Assembly: GCF_000001735.4 (NCBI RefSeq)
Contig: NC_003074.8
Location: 21,087,261-21,151,260 of the forward strand
Source of the DNA: Arabidopsis thaliana
Lineage: Eukaryota; Streptophyta; Magnoliopsida; Brassicales; Brassicaceae
Length of the DNA: 64,000 nucleotides
Reading direction: 5' to 3'
Positions 36,914 to 47,663 of the stretch are shown in pieces. The notes beneath the pieces are model-generated. The model did no database searches, had not been told where the DNA came from, and saw only the letters and a list, made by a program, of their open reading frames with translations. Within the stretch, counting starts at the first letter, position 1; each line of letters starts with the position of its first letter. The translations under genes and the position numbers were made by a program.

Positions 36914-38167
36914 ATGGGTTCTTCTGCTTCAAAGACCGCTTCTTCCGTTTCTTCTGCTTCTTCCTCATCTGCGTTTTCTCCACCGCCGACCAAATTCAGC
37001 TCCGATTCATCTTCACCGGCGGTGCAGAGAGCTTTTTCGTTTCCGACGCCGTTGGTTCACCATCCTCCGGCGAGAAAAGGCGACTCTCATCACCTTGTTT
37101 CCCTTACATCTACATCGTACGGTTCTCTTCTCCTCCTTGATCTCGATGGATCCAAAAACTCCTCTTCCGACCAACAAACGCTGCCTCGTATCTCAATCTC
37201 CGGGAAGAACACACCAGATCCGGTCTCTCCTGATTCAGTCATAAACACTTGGGAGCTTATGGATGGCTTGGACGATGAATTCGAATTCGAAATTCCCAAA
37301 CCGGGTAAGCGTCTAAATTCGGATTTTTGCTCTAAACCCGACCCGAATCGGAATGTGAGTTTAAATGGGTCTTCGTTGAAATTGGATGAATCTTACGAGA
37401 TTGTGAGAATCGAAGAAGACGATGGAGATTGGGTTCCTTTGACTTATAAACCTAAGCAACCTTTGTGGAAGCATTTGTCTGAAGAATCATTTCTCTCTGA
37501 TTTAGATCCCAGCATTGTCTCATCCTACAAGAAAGCTTTGTCTTCTAAGCTATTAAGCAATCATAGTAATACTAGAAACCCTCATAGACCCACAAAGTCT
37601 CTCTCTTGTAGCCCATCATCAAATCCATCCATCTTAATAAGCGAAGAACCAAAATCTGTATCCTCTAGTCAATTGATTTCATCACCAGCCAAACCGAGAT
37701 TACCAGGAACAGAAGACAAGATTGTACTCTACTTCACAACCCTCAGAGGAATTCGAAAGACATACGAGGATTGTTGTTGCGTTAGAGCGATATTGAGAGG
37801 AGTTCAAGTGTCCGTAGACGAACGTGACATCTCTATGGATTCCAAATACAGGAAAGAGCTTCAAAGCGTGCTTGGCGCCGCAGAGAAACCGGTTTGTTTG
37901 CCTCAGGTGTTTATCAGAGGAACTCACATTGGTGGCGTGGAGGAGATTATGCAGCTAAATGATGGTGGTGAATTAGCAGAGATGTTGAAAGATTTCCCTG
38001 CTTGTGAACGCTTGGGGACATGCCGGAGCTGTGGTGATGCAAGGTTTGTGCCTTGTACTAACTGTGATGGTAGCACCAAAGTGTTTGAAGAACAAGATGA
38101 ACGGTTTAAGCGGTGTCCTAAATGCAATGAGAATGGATTGGTGCGTTGTCGTGTGTGTTGTCTCTAA
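36914..38167 (+). CDS. Glutaredoxin-like protein with C-terminal CxxC zinc domain
   Basis: Single-exon gene, 417 residues. The start MGSSASKTASSVSS has Gly at position 2 and fits an N-myristoylation signal. A long Ser/Pro-rich, probably disordered N-terminal half follows, with an acidic MDGLDDEFEFE patch. The glutaredoxin fold begins near residue 268 (KIVLYFTTLRGIRKTYEDCC); the usual CPYC/CGFS site is not there: the segment is TTLRGIRKTYEDCCCVR. LPQVFIRGTHIGGVEEI is the conserved GSH-binding TVP-like and GG region. The C-terminus has four CxxC pairs (CRSC, CTNC, CPKC, CRVC), a DnaJ-like zinc-binding domain. This is the plant glutaredoxin family with zinc tail; molecular role not established. 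Confidence 0.88.
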   Translation: MGSSASKTASSVSSASSSSAFSPPPTKFSSDSSSPAVQRAFSFPTPLVHHPPARKGDSHHLVSLTSTSYGSLLLLDLDGSKNSSSDQQTLPRISISGKNTPDPVSPDSVINTWELMDGLDDEFEFEIPKPGKRLNSDFCSKPDPNRNVSLNGSSLKLDESYEIVRIEEDDGDWVPLTYKPKQPLWKHLSEESFLSDLDPSIVSSYKKALSSKLLSNHSNTRNPHRPTKSLSCSPSSNPSILISEEPKSVSSSQLISSPAKPRLPGTEDKIVLYFTTLRGIRKTYEDCCCVRAILRGVQVSVDERDISMDSKYRKELQSVLGAAEKPVCLPQVFIRGTHIGGVEEIMQLNDGGELAEMLKDFPACERLGTCRSCGDARFVPCTNCDGSTKVFEEQDERFKRCPKCNENGLVRCRVCCL

Positions 38168-38617
38168 GTGATCAGTTTGATCAAAAGATGTGTGTGAGAA
38201 AGGGGATATAGATTGATTGACTAAACATGGTATTTGGTTAGTAATGTATATTCAAATAAGTAAGTTGGCTCAAGCCTTTTATTATTTACTCTTATGAGTT
38301 GTGTTCTTTTGTTCCATTTACGCTCTTGACCTTTTGAACTAAATGATTCTTACTATATGAAGTACATCAAATGGTAGATGATGATTGATAATTCGCATAA
38401 TAGCCGAATGATTTGCTTTGTTTGCAAGGTATTTTTTATCAATGAAAAATATGTGCAACATTACCACAAATGTAGTTTGATTGATTGATGTCACCTGCTC
38501 GCTCACCTATATTAGCTTTCTTCCTTCTGTTCTTAAATCCTAAAACGACAACGTTTAGTCTCCCTTTAAATCCCATCACTGGACTCGACGACTTTTGCTC
38601 AGATAAGGGAGACAAAA
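38168..38617. other. Glutaredoxin 3' UTR / NRPE5 5' flank
   Basis: Short tandem-gene spacer. Holds the glutaredoxin 3' UTR on the left and the NRPE5 promoter and leader on the right. No other feature seen. Confidence 0.55.
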
Positions 38618-40210
38618 ATGGAAGTGAAAGGGAAAGAGACAGCTTCGGTTCTGTGTCTGAGCAAATACGTGGATCTATCGAGTGAAGAGAGTCATAGATA
38701 CTATCTTGCGCGGCGAAATGGCTTGCAGATGCTCCGAGACAGAGGCTACGAAGTCTCCGACGAAGATATCAATCTCTCCCTTCACGATTTTCGAACTGTT
38801 TACGGTGAACGTCCCGATGTTGATCGTCTTCGCATCTCCGCTCTGCATCGCTCCGATTCTACCAAAAAGGTATATCGAAGTATTTTCGTATTCGTTGTGA
38901 TTTTTCGATTTCTAGCTGTTTTTTTGTCTTTGCATGTTGTGGGGTTTACTGTTTGGCAGTGAAGAAGATGATGGAATATGAAATTTGTGACTCTTTTAAA
39001 TTTCTTATCTTCTAATTGAAGTTTGAATTGCTACTTTTGTGGATTCAGATGACTAAAGTTTACTACTTTATTGTCCTTATCAAGTAGCATACCTCATTTG
39101 TTTGTCCTCTGAATTTTTGTAATGTGAAATGTTTCTGGTAACAACTAGCAAAGTGATTCTTAGATCTCTTCCTATGGCTATTGAACATTCGGACAATTCA
39201 TTGAGTGATCTCTTCAATCTTTAGAGTATGGTCAATGTCAAATGTGCGAGTTCTGATGATAGCTACAAGTTTCCATGTTTAATTCTAGAATGAGATTGAA
39301 CTGCAAAAGAACGGTTAAGTTGGATATTTGTTGAAAATCTTACCCCTTTTCTTGTTGGTTGTTTGGTTCATGTTACCTCTTTTTGTATGCTTATAGACAT
39401 GCTTGTCACCTGCTTTCAACTAGTCGATTTCATATATTGATTGCTACAAGATTTTTGTTACTTATAAATGTCTTCTATTTTCAACTCATGATGTTTCTTG
39501 CATCAGCTCTAGTCTTATGGCATAACGACAGATATCTCATAGTGATTCTCTGGATATAGTAACATTGTGTTATTGGTTTAAAGGGTCTGCTTCAAGAAGT
39601 GTTGTGATTTTGCTTGTTCAGGTAAAAATTGTCTTTTTTGGTACTAGTATGGTTAAAGTCAACGCAATCCGCAGTGTAGTAGCGGATATACTTAGCCAAG
39701 AAACCATAACTGGGCTGATATTGGTTCTGCAAAACCATGTAACCAATCAAGCCTTGAAAGCCATTGAACTTTTTTCTTTCAAGGTCGAGATATTCCAGGT
39801 TGGTACACCTATATATTTTCCTAATCTAATTTTTCTTGGTTAGTACTTCAAATCTGTAACATCTAGTTTCCTTTTTGCTGTCTTGTTAAGATAACGGATC
39901 TGCTAGTCAACATAACCAAACATTCACTGAAGCCACAACATCAGGTGTTGAATGATGAAGAGAAGACAACACTTCTCAAGAAGTTCAGCATTGAGGAAAA
40001 ACAGGTCCATTATCCATTTCTTGCAGCTAAATAAAAGTAATAGTCTCACTTTTTGAACCGTTCATCCCAAAATTTATTTAACAGCTTCCTCGGATTTCAA
40101 AGAAAGATGCTATCGTCCGGTACTACGGATTAGAGAAAGGGCAAGTTGTGAAGGTGAATTACAGAGGCGAACTCACGGAATCGCATGTTGCCTTCCGATG
40201 TGTGTGGTGA
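38618..40210 (+). CDS. NRPE5: NRPE5, RPB5-type subunit of RNA polymerase V
   Basis: Four exons (38618-38869, 39622-39798, 39891-40004, 40085-40210) join to 222 residues. N-terminus MEVKGKETASVLCLSKYVDL is an extension compared with the general Pol II subunit. The jaw domain follows (RYYLARRNGLQMLRDRGYEV, DRLRISALHRSD), then the C-terminal assembly domain QVLNDEEKTTLLKKF, LPRISKKDAIVRYYGLEKGQ and VKVNYRGE, ending VAFRCVW. Known role: RPB5-family subunit specific to Pol V, required for RNA-directed DNA methylation in the nucleus; the N-terminal extension distinguishes it from NRPB5. Intron 1 is unusually long for this gene (about 750 bp). Confidence 0.93.
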
Positions 40211-40431
40211 AGAAACCAATTAAAAACCATCTTGTGTACTTATTTTCAGGAAAAAATAACTTGTATGTTTCTAAGGTTTTGTTTTTAATCCTAGAAGATC
40301 CGTTGCTTTGAACACAAGAAAAAAAGTTAAGGAAAAAAAAAAGATCCTTTGCTTGTTCTTGAAAACATTACCATTTATGTTTTCCGTACAAAGAGCAGTC
40401 ACTACACGCTATCAATACACAAAAACAGGCC

Positions 40432-40791
40432 ATGGAGACTCCAACATTTCTTCAGAGGTTCGAGGACAATCAAAGCTCATTGATGGATCGGTTTGAGCGG
40501 TTATCTTTCGAGGCTCACCTCAACAATGCCTTGCTTGGTCGAAGTTTATCTGAGTCAGGCTTCTCTTTGATGTACAGTGCAGTCGTCGATGATTCCCCGA
40601 TACATACAGCAGCTCCGGCTAGCCAAGCCCGACGACGACTAGGACTGAATAAGATACTAAAAAATCTGATGAAACCAATTAGATATTGTAGCAAAAAAAT
40701 GGGCAGGGGAAGAAAAGAAGAGGCGTGTGATATTGATCCAAAGAGTTTGAAGAAGTGGCAAACTTTCAGCAAATCTCTCCGATTATTTTGA
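40432..40791 (+). CDS. Unrecognised 119-residue protein
   Basis: An open frame from ATG 40432 (METPTFLQRFEDNQSSLMDR) to TGA at 40789-40791. The N-terminal half is hydrophilic with FERLSFEAHLNN and a Ser-rich segment; the C-terminal half is strongly basic (RRRLGLNKILKNLMKPIRYC, KKMGRGRKEE) and ends LKKWQTFSKSLRLF. No membrane segment or signal peptide. The composition is protein-like and the frame has many charged residues, so it looks real rather than random. It lies 222 bp after NRPE5 in the same orientation. I do not recognise the family; a nuclear or nucleic-acid-associated location would fit the basic part but is not shown. Confidence 0.6.
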   Translation: METPTFLQRFEDNQSSLMDRFERLSFEAHLNNALLGRSLSESGFSLMYSAVVDDSPIHTAAPASQARRRLGLNKILKNLMKPIRYCSKKMGRGRKEEACDIDPKSLKKWQTFSKSLRLF

Positions 40792-41366
40792 TGCTTTTAT
40801 AAGTCTTGTATTTTCTATGGACATGAATATATATGTATTTTAACGTTAAACTGTTATTCAATTAAACAAAATACATCACCTAAATTAAAATCGACAACAA
40901 AAAAGTACTATGATCTAAAATATGAAATTTGTTGCTTCAGATATTTTTAATAACTTAAAAAATAGAAATTACTTTTACAAACCATCAATAGTAATAACTG
41001 CTTGATTGAGTTAAAACTCCACGTTAAACATCTAATCGTGAAAGATTAAATCAGTTTTTTTCCTTTTCTTATCTAGTTGTTATGAATCTTGTAAATTTAT
41101 TGGAAAAAATCAGTAATACACCATCACATGTCACAGAAGTTTTTTATTCCAAAGGGTTGTTAATAACAAAACAGAAGATATGGTGATCAATGTGGGTAAG
41201 TCTTAACAATACAGGGGTCTTGTTGATAAATTCAAGGGATAAATATCGTCTGTTTCCCTGAGCTTGGGCAACAAGTCCAACTTCTCTCCTTAAGAAACTC
41301 TCCTTAAGAATTAAGAAAGAGACCAGAAACGAAAACCTCATCAATCAAAGCTCAAAATCGCCTTCA
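40792..41366. other. Spacer before FIS1A
   Basis: 575 bp, AT-rich; the left part is likely 3' UTR of the 119-residue ORF and the right part (about 41200 onwards) the FIS1A leader. No motif of note. Confidence 0.5.
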
Positions 41367-42721
41367 ATGGATGCTAAGATCGGACAATTCTTTGACTCCG
41401 TCGGTACTTTCTTCAGCGGCAGCGATAAGATCCCATGGTGCGACGGAGATGTCATCGCTGTAAGTTTTCTCTATATCCTTCATTTGTTTCGCTTTTTTCC
41501 GCCTATGTTTCCGAAGAAGATGAACCATCTCTTGTAGGCAAATGGAATCATGAACCATTTGCAGAAATTTAGACCTGTTTTCGTGTTTCTGCTTGGAAAT
41601 TTCTGAAATCGGATTTGCTTTCTCGAGGATATTTTTTTATTGGATTCGATTGAATCGAGCTTTAGAAGTTCATGAGTTGCTGTAAAATTCGTCCTCAAAT
41701 GAGCGTGATTACTGATTTTTGCACCCTTATGTTGGATCCGAATTTGATAGCTGTGTAGAACTTTACCAAATGTCACAGCATCAATGGTTTTTTGTTTGAT
41801 AGCTTTGTATCTTCTTCAATCGTCTAGCTTCATCTGCTAAACTCTGTTGTGTTGATGTGCAGGGATGTGAAAGAGAGGTTCGAGAGGCCACAGATTCTGG
41901 CACTGAAGATCTTAAGAAAGAGTGCTTGATGCGATTGTCATGGGCCCTTGTTCATTCCCGTCAAACGGAAGATGTTCAACGTGGAATAGCCATGCTTGAA
42001 GGTAGTAGTACTCCTATCTTGTTCTGTGAAAACTATGGCCTGACATATTCGTTTGGCTGCAAGACTTAGCACTGGTTTTGACACAAGAAAGCTGAAGCTA
42101 TTCTTCTGCATCATTTAAACAGAATATTGATAAATTTGTTTTTGTTGTTGTTGTTTTTTTCAGCATCTCTGGAAAGCAGTGCCCCTCCATTGGAGGACCG
42201 AGAGAAGCTCTATCTTCTTGCTGTTGGGTATTACAGAAGTGGGAATTACTCAAGGAGCAGGCAGCTCGTGGACCGCTGTATCGAGGTTTCATCCACTTCC
42301 CAAATCCTTTCTTTATAGACCCTGTCATCCGCTATATACTACTGTGTGCTGCTTATATATATATATATGTGCTTATTCTTTTGCTCTCTGATGTATGGTT
42401 TGTTTTCATAGATGCAAGCTGATTGGAGACAAGCTTTGGTCCTAAAGAAGACCATCGAAGACAAAATCACAAAGGGTAAGCCACTCGTCAAACTTAAACA
42501 CTTGAATTGATGGATGGTTCTAGGGATTAAACACTTGAATTGATGGATGTTTCTAGGGATAGATAATGTTTGTAACAAATCCTAATTGACTTACAGAGTT
42601 ACTAAATGGTATTTGTTTATTCTCAGATGGTGTTATAGGGATAGGGATCACGGCTACAGCCTTTGGAGCTGTGGGTCTCATAGCCGGTGGTATCGTAGCA
42701 GCGATGTCTCGCAAGAAATGA
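41367..42721 (+). CDS. FIS1A: FIS1A, mitochondrial/peroxisomal fission adaptor
   Basis: Five exons (41367-41459, 41863-42001, 42164-42285, 42412-42475, 42627-42721) encode 170 residues. Start MDAKIGQFFDSVGTFFSGSD. The TPR-like helical bundle is visible in ECLMRLSWALVHSRQTEDVQ, REKLYLLAVGYYRSGNYSRS and RQLVDRCIEMQADWRQALVL. The C-terminus is a tail anchor: a glycine-rich hydrophobic helix (DGVIGIGITATAFGAVGLIA) followed by MSRKK. Known role: tail-anchored protein of the outer mitochondrial membrane and peroxisome (also called BIGYIN) that helps recruit DRP3 dynamins for division. Introns contain a GTT run and a short TA run. Confidence 0.95.
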
Positions 42722-42850
42722 AAACCACAACCATGACTTCTTCTCTGTGTATACAATGGCAGTTTACTTTTTTTCACATTTTTTTCTTCTTCTTTGAGTG
42801 TGTTCTCCACTGCTTACTTCACAATCTATGATATAGAAAAGTCGAAGCTA

Positions 42851-42995
42851 TTTGCTTCGAATTAACATTTTGCTTCGAATTAACATTGTGCCATGTCATT
42901 AATTAGCATTTTTACATACCATTTTTACATAGCATTTTAAGATTTTAAACTACAAATTGCGGTTTGCCATATCATTAATTAGCATTTTTATAAAC
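42851..42995. repeat. Nested short direct repeats
   Basis: TTTGCTTCGAATTAACATT occurs at 42851-42869 and 42869-42887 (period 18, sharing one base). A segment with TCATTAATTAGCATTTTTA occurs at about 42896-42914 and again about 75 bp later. The block looks like repeated slippage in AT-rich DNA just past FIS1A. Confidence 0.7.
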
Positions 42996-43793
42996 CTTGC
43001 AAATTAATATTTTTAGAATTATAATTACTTTCTATATTAAAATATATTAATTATGTAAACTTAGAAATATATATGGAATTTATGTAATTATAATTATGTA
43101 ATATTAGTCATTCCGCTAATTAATATTTTTATATACAAAGAGATTTATTAAAAAAAGAAACCAAAATTGGCAATATGTCAATTTAATTATTTTTTAGTTA
43201 GAAACTTTTATTCTTATTCTTATTTGGTGAATAATCAATCTTAATAAGATTTAACGGCATGTCTTAAATGTGCCAACTACTACGATCTTTAAATGGCCAT
43301 TTAAGTTTAACAGAAAGTAAATGGCCAAGTCAACGAAACTTGTTTATTTTTTCAAAAAGTCAAACCAAGCTTTACGATTTAAATGACATTTCGAAAGTTC
43401 GTGCTTTTTTCGTCCCAAATTTGAAAGTTCGCGATTTTTTTGATATTTTTCTCCATATAATATGTTTATCTTCGGAGAAAAGCTTTATGAAACTGCATTT
43501 AATAGGTTTACTGAATTCACTTTATGTAAAGTTTGCCTATTGTATGTACTCTGACTCAATCCCAAATAACTCAGCAGATTTTGAAGTAGTGGTGGTGGTG
43601 CACAGCTGATGTCGTCGAGGTCAAGGAGGATCTTTGAGAAGAGCAAGAGAGTTTTATGTTTACTTGAATGAGTATCTTTGTATGAATTCTCAGTTTTTAC
43701 ACCAAACACCATTTACTTTGGTTAAAAAAAATTTAAAGAACCCCACCATTTGAGCAGACAAAACTAAATGACTACAATTCAAGTTCTTAAAGT

Positions 43794-44687
43794 GGGGGGT
43801 ATTGGAGCAATGACTTTGACCGAATTTATTAGAATATAGATTCTATTGTTATTCAATTAGGCGTTTTATAAATTCTTTTAAATTCTAGTGTTATTCAGTT
43901 TCTCAATTTCTTAATTCTACTCAATTCAAGTGTTATTCAATATTATCTAATTTTCATGACAATGTCATTTGCCAAGAATTTAATAGAAATATTAGTGCAA
44001 AATGCACAAAACAAATGGTCGTATAAGGCTAATGTAAAGGGTCTGCTAGATCTAATGTAAAGGCTAATAAGCAGCTAATTTCCCTTTTTGCACGATTAAT
44101 AAGCCTAATGTTAGTATTGTTGATGTTCCTGATTCTTGTCTTCAAGTACTCTCCAAACTTTCAAGCCTAATGTTACTTGTTCTCAGAAAACGGTTCCTTA
44201 CACCATAGAGTACTCTTGTCATTGTGCATAATCATCATCGACGCCCTTAGCTGCGGAGATAGCTCTCGTTATCGACGTGAACTCCGAGAAGAATACAAAG
44301 AAGATGTTTGGAAATCTACAATGATCAGAGAGGATTTAGCGAGAAAAGCGGAGAAGTTATGCGATCTGTTAAACTTAGCAGTATTGAGAGTGGTTTTAAG
44401 ACGAAGAAAAAGGAGGAAATGTTGTAGATTTTGAAACGTATGATTAGAGATTTACAAGTGGAGACTGTGGAGAAGAAATAGGTTCAGTTGTTAGCAAAAC
44501 TGAAATTAGAAACAGAGAATTAGAAAAATTATTAGTACTTTTTAATTCTATTCAATTCTAATAAAATGCTGAAAATGTAATCGTTAGAATTGAAAAGAAT
44601 ATTTAAAATCTTTTGCAATGCGTGAAAATCTGTAATTATGTGTCCAATTCAATTCAATCAAATTCTATTAAACTCTTTGATCCAATA
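43794..44687. mobile_element. Candidate degenerate TIR element
   Basis: Left end GGGGGGTATTGGAGCAATGAC resembles plant Harbinger-type termini. The right end, read in reverse, is TATTGGATCAAAGAGTTTAA, so only the first 7-10 bp match well. Both sub-terminal zones are rich in AATTCTA and ATTCAATT words in opposite orientation. A small open frame at 44177-44434 is Arg/Glu-rich but not a recognised transposase. No clear target duplication was found. An old, internally altered DNA transposon is the best guess. Confidence 0.35.
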
Positions 44688-44848
44688 AGTTTCATTAAAG
44701 CAAAATTGAAACTTAATGACTACATGATGAAAGTGCTGGAGGTGTGTATTCTGCTATCCATATTTCCACTCTAATTGTATCCGTTACTTTGTTTTCTTCC
44801 TAGCCTTTTATTTCTTCTCATTATGCACTCTGTTAGTCAAATGTTTCT

Positions 44849-45506
44849 TTGTCGATATGTCATAGCAATCTGGAACTCAAAGATACTGTCTCATTTGCTA
44901 GCTCGAGCCCTCGTGGTTTTTCATTTATTCATGAATTTCTTGCTCTTCATTTGATCTATTCACAGATAGAGAACCACATGGCTGCAGTGGCATGTGATAC
45001 GCCTTTCAATTTCTTGAACCACATGACAATTTTAAATTTATCGAACTTTACCCTACCTATGAGTAATTTGTTTGATAAGAAAATTCAGCTAGATGTTCAT
45101 CAAGTGGTTACTGTTTATATGATCAGTTAAGTACTTGAGCTCAACTCTTTGATATCCTTTGAGAAGGAGTGTATGTTGTTGCTTGTTAGTTCTTCTTCTA
45201 TGTTGTGATATTCTTGAAGATTTGAATGAACAATCTTCTGTCCTAAAAGTTCAATTCTTGTCTCCAGGAAAGAACACCAGAGAAAGGGCTTAATGGCTTA
45301 TGTTACGTTCTCATCAAAGTTTCCCAGCCAGGACATGGCAAGGGCATGATCAGTCCAGTGTTGGGACCGCCGTAGCAGCTACAGCACCGCCACTGTTTTC
45401 AAATGCAGCATCATCAGGATTCTCACTCTCAGCTACACGCCCTCCTTCATCATCAGCCCTTCGTCAATTTGAATCAGCCCGGTCTCTATGTTATCCACCC
45501 ATCTGA
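44849..45506 (+). pseudogene. Possible gene remnant, unidentified
   Basis: Two open fragments on the plus strand: 44849-45130 (SNLELKDTVSFASSSPRG, IENHMAAVACDTPFNFLNHM) and 45300-45506 (VAATAPPLFSNAASSGFSLS, RPPSSSALRQFESARSL). Between them lies AT-rich sequence with a TTGTCTCCAG acceptor-like site at about 45267. The composition of the second fragment (Ala/Ser/Pro, plant-protein-like) suggests former or spliced coding sequence. No family recognised and no credible full gene model. Confidence 0.3.
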
Positions 45507-45995
45507 TTACATATCTTAGCACCAACACAATCTCATGAACCGCCCACAACCACCACCATAGCTTCCTCCTTCCTCCGCATAACTCAAGGTAAGACTTTCT
45601 TGGAAACAACAACATTCAACTCATCGTTTGGCTCAACACACAAGCTGTAGTTTCCCCTTCCTGTTATACGTTACGTTTACAATCCAAAAGAAAAATTCCA
45701 ATTTTGATAGAAGACCCCTAGAGTTTGAGATGTTTGTATTCATATGAATCTTGATGGAAACATGAAAAGTATGATAAATGCTTAGTGAATAGGACATCCT
45801 AAGGAAGAGTTCCAAGTTGAGGCAAACACATATTAGACCTCCTGTTTTCTGCTTCTCTGTAAATCTCAAACACATATTTGAGGCAAAGTTTTCCTAAGAT
45901 CATACAAAACTACAAGTAACAACATACTTTGTATTTGTCAAAATTTACAATTAAAAATTCTAAGGGATCCTTACCATTGGAGATGGTAAAAACAA

Positions 45996-47075
45996 CTATT
46001 TGGAGCTCTTGTCGCCACGAGAAAGAAACTCAGTAATCTTCTCCAGAGCCACCGTACGACCAAACTGAGCAAAACCATTGCAAAGTCCAGTCTCTCTGTC
46101 TAGGTCAACGAGAGTTGACTTCAACCTCTTCCGTTCCTCTTCCACCTCTCTCATAGCTACAACCACCGAAGACCTTTTCTTAACAGCAAACTCCGCCGTC
46201 AAACTAATTGACCTCTCCACAGACTCCAATCGACTCACGAGTTTACTAATTTTCTCCACTTGCTTGAGAGCCACGATAATTCCTCTTTCCATTGAACTCA
46301 TGGCCGTCTTCTCCCTTTTCAAAGATTCCGTTGATTTTCTCCATCTTGAAGCTACGAAGGTACTCAATCCCTCTATAGGAACTAATCCGGCAACGAGTTT
46401 ACTCAAGAAGATTACAGCAATTACCGGAGCTAGTAAAGCTGCCGTGACAATCGCTCTTCGTCCTCGAACACGTCTCAGCTTTTTGTCGATATCTTTCATC
46501 GTCTTCTCCAGTTTAACGACCATCTTCGCCAACTCTTCATGACAAGTCTGAAACTTTCTGAGAAACTCGCAATAATCCAAGTCGTCTTCTTCACCGGAAT
46601 TGTTGTTGTAAAAGGCGTTGAAGTTCCTCAGATCTCGGTAGGTTTTTCTGAAACTAGCTTCTTCGAGTGACCCACCATAACCTAATTTTTCCAACTCAAA
46701 ATCAACTAGTGCTTCATCAAGTAAGAGACACTCGTTGTTCTCGGATCTCTCTAAGCAAGTTCTAAGAGACTCGCAGAGCTGGGAAACACCTTTGCTAGTG
46801 GTGAAGTAATGGTTGAGAAGACGGAACAAGTCGGGATCTTCACGGAGATCAGTTTGTTGAAACTCGATGAAGAGTTTAGAGACGTCTTCGTCCATATTAT
46901 CCATACACTCGCCAAGTTTGTTAAGATTATCTTCTGATCGTGATCGCAGCATCCCATTACTGTGGCCGATGGAAGACGAAGTGGTAGGTGACGATAGGAG
47001 AAACATTGTTGGAGAAATCATGGAGATCGGTTTACGCCTGAGAATGAGTCTCAAGAAAGGATTGCAAAATTTCAT
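45996..47075 (-). CDS. UPF0496 (DUF677) family protein
   Basis: Intronless, 359 residues from MKFCNPFLRLILRRKPISMI (ATG 47073-47075); an in-frame ATG 20 codons upstream is possible. The body is mostly alpha-helical and highly charged (EDNLNKLGECMDNMDEDVSK, LDYCEFLRKFQTCHEELAKM). A hydrophobic region at about residues 205-235 (AIVTAALLAPVIAVIFLSKL, VAGLVPIEGL) suggests one or two membrane segments, then coiled-coil-like helices ending EKITEFLSRGDKSSK. This arrangement is that of the plant UPF0496/At14a-like family, some members of which have been linked to integrin-like cell wall-membrane adhesion; the role of this member is unknown. Confidence 0.85.
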   Translation of the reverse strand: MKFCNPFLRLILRRKPISMISPTMFLLSSPTTSSSIGHSNGMLRSRSEDNLNKLGECMDNMDEDVSKLFIEFQQTDLREDPDLFRLLNHYFTTSKGVSQLCESLRTCLERSENNECLLLDEALVDFELEKLGYGGSLEEASFRKTYRDLRNFNAFYNNNSGEEDDLDYCEFLRKFQTCHEELAKMVVKLEKTMKDIDKKLRRVRGRRAIVTAALLAPVIAVIFLSKLVAGLVPIEGLSTFVASRWRKSTESLKREKTAMSSMERGIIVALKQVEKISKLVSRLESVERSISLTAEFAVKKRSSVVVAMREVEEERKRLKSTLVDLDRETGLCNGFAQFGRTVALEKITEFLSRGDKSSK

Positions 47076-47663
47076 CGTCGTTTTTTGCAGAGTAAAAAGA
47101 AGATCAATACGATCTTTAGAGAACAGAGTAAACAAAAATACGATCTTTAGAGAACAGAGTAAGAGAGTTTCACAATTTTGATCAGATGAATAAGAATCAT
47201 TATAGAAAAATTAGTCAGCAGTCGGGTTATATTAATAAACTTGTAAGAAATTTCCATTTATTTGCGAAGAAGTATTTCCTTTTTTTTTTGCCAAGTCAAA
47301 ATTTCCTTTTTTCTTACTTTTCTACAGCTGTATAAACCCTCGGAAAAAAAGAAATTGATGCAACGGTCATATTGAAATATTTATGAATAAAAATTGAGAA
47401 ATTTGGTGTTATAACCAACAAAAATTTAATAATTAAGAAACTAACCTAAAAAAAGATTTGATATCATATTCTATATATTTTCTATATTAATACCATTTTA
47501 TCTTTTTTCATTGTACGTCTCTTGTCTGAACAGTTCATCTCTCTCGCCTCTCACTTCTTTGTCCTTTTTTTAATTACAATTTTATTTTTGTAATTACTCT
47601 GGTTTGAATTTTTTGCATAGACATGAAAAAAGAAGAAGACCACACGTTGGCTCCGAATAAAAC
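47076..47663. promoter_or_regulatory. Divergent interval, UPF0496 gene / small unknown gene
   Basis: 588 bp between two divergent starts. A 24-bp segment with ATACGATCTTTAGAGAACAG is repeated at about 47107-47130 and 47138-47160 in the UPF0496 leader. Remainder AT-rich without recognised motifs. Confidence 0.5.

Larger units (their letters stand above)
42722..45995. other. AT-rich, possibly transposon-derived interval
   Basis: About 3.3 kb. It holds short duplicated AT-rich segments (42851-42995), a 16-bp palindrome (43289-43304), a candidate degenerate inverted-repeat element (43794-44687) and protein-like but broken fragments at 44849-45506. I see no intact gene. Left end includes the FIS1A 3' UTR. 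Confidence 0.5.

Noticed and set aside
36588-36914. Open frame ending at the ATG of the glutaredoxin-like gene (TAATG overlap)
   Set aside because: It has no ATG (opens at TTG) and its content is the Ser/Pro-type CT-rich leader; not a uORF.
43289-43304. 16-bp palindrome TTAAATGGCCATTTAA
   Set aside because: Kept only as a note: short AT-flanked palindromes are frequent in this AT-rich stretch and nothing nearby gives it meaning.
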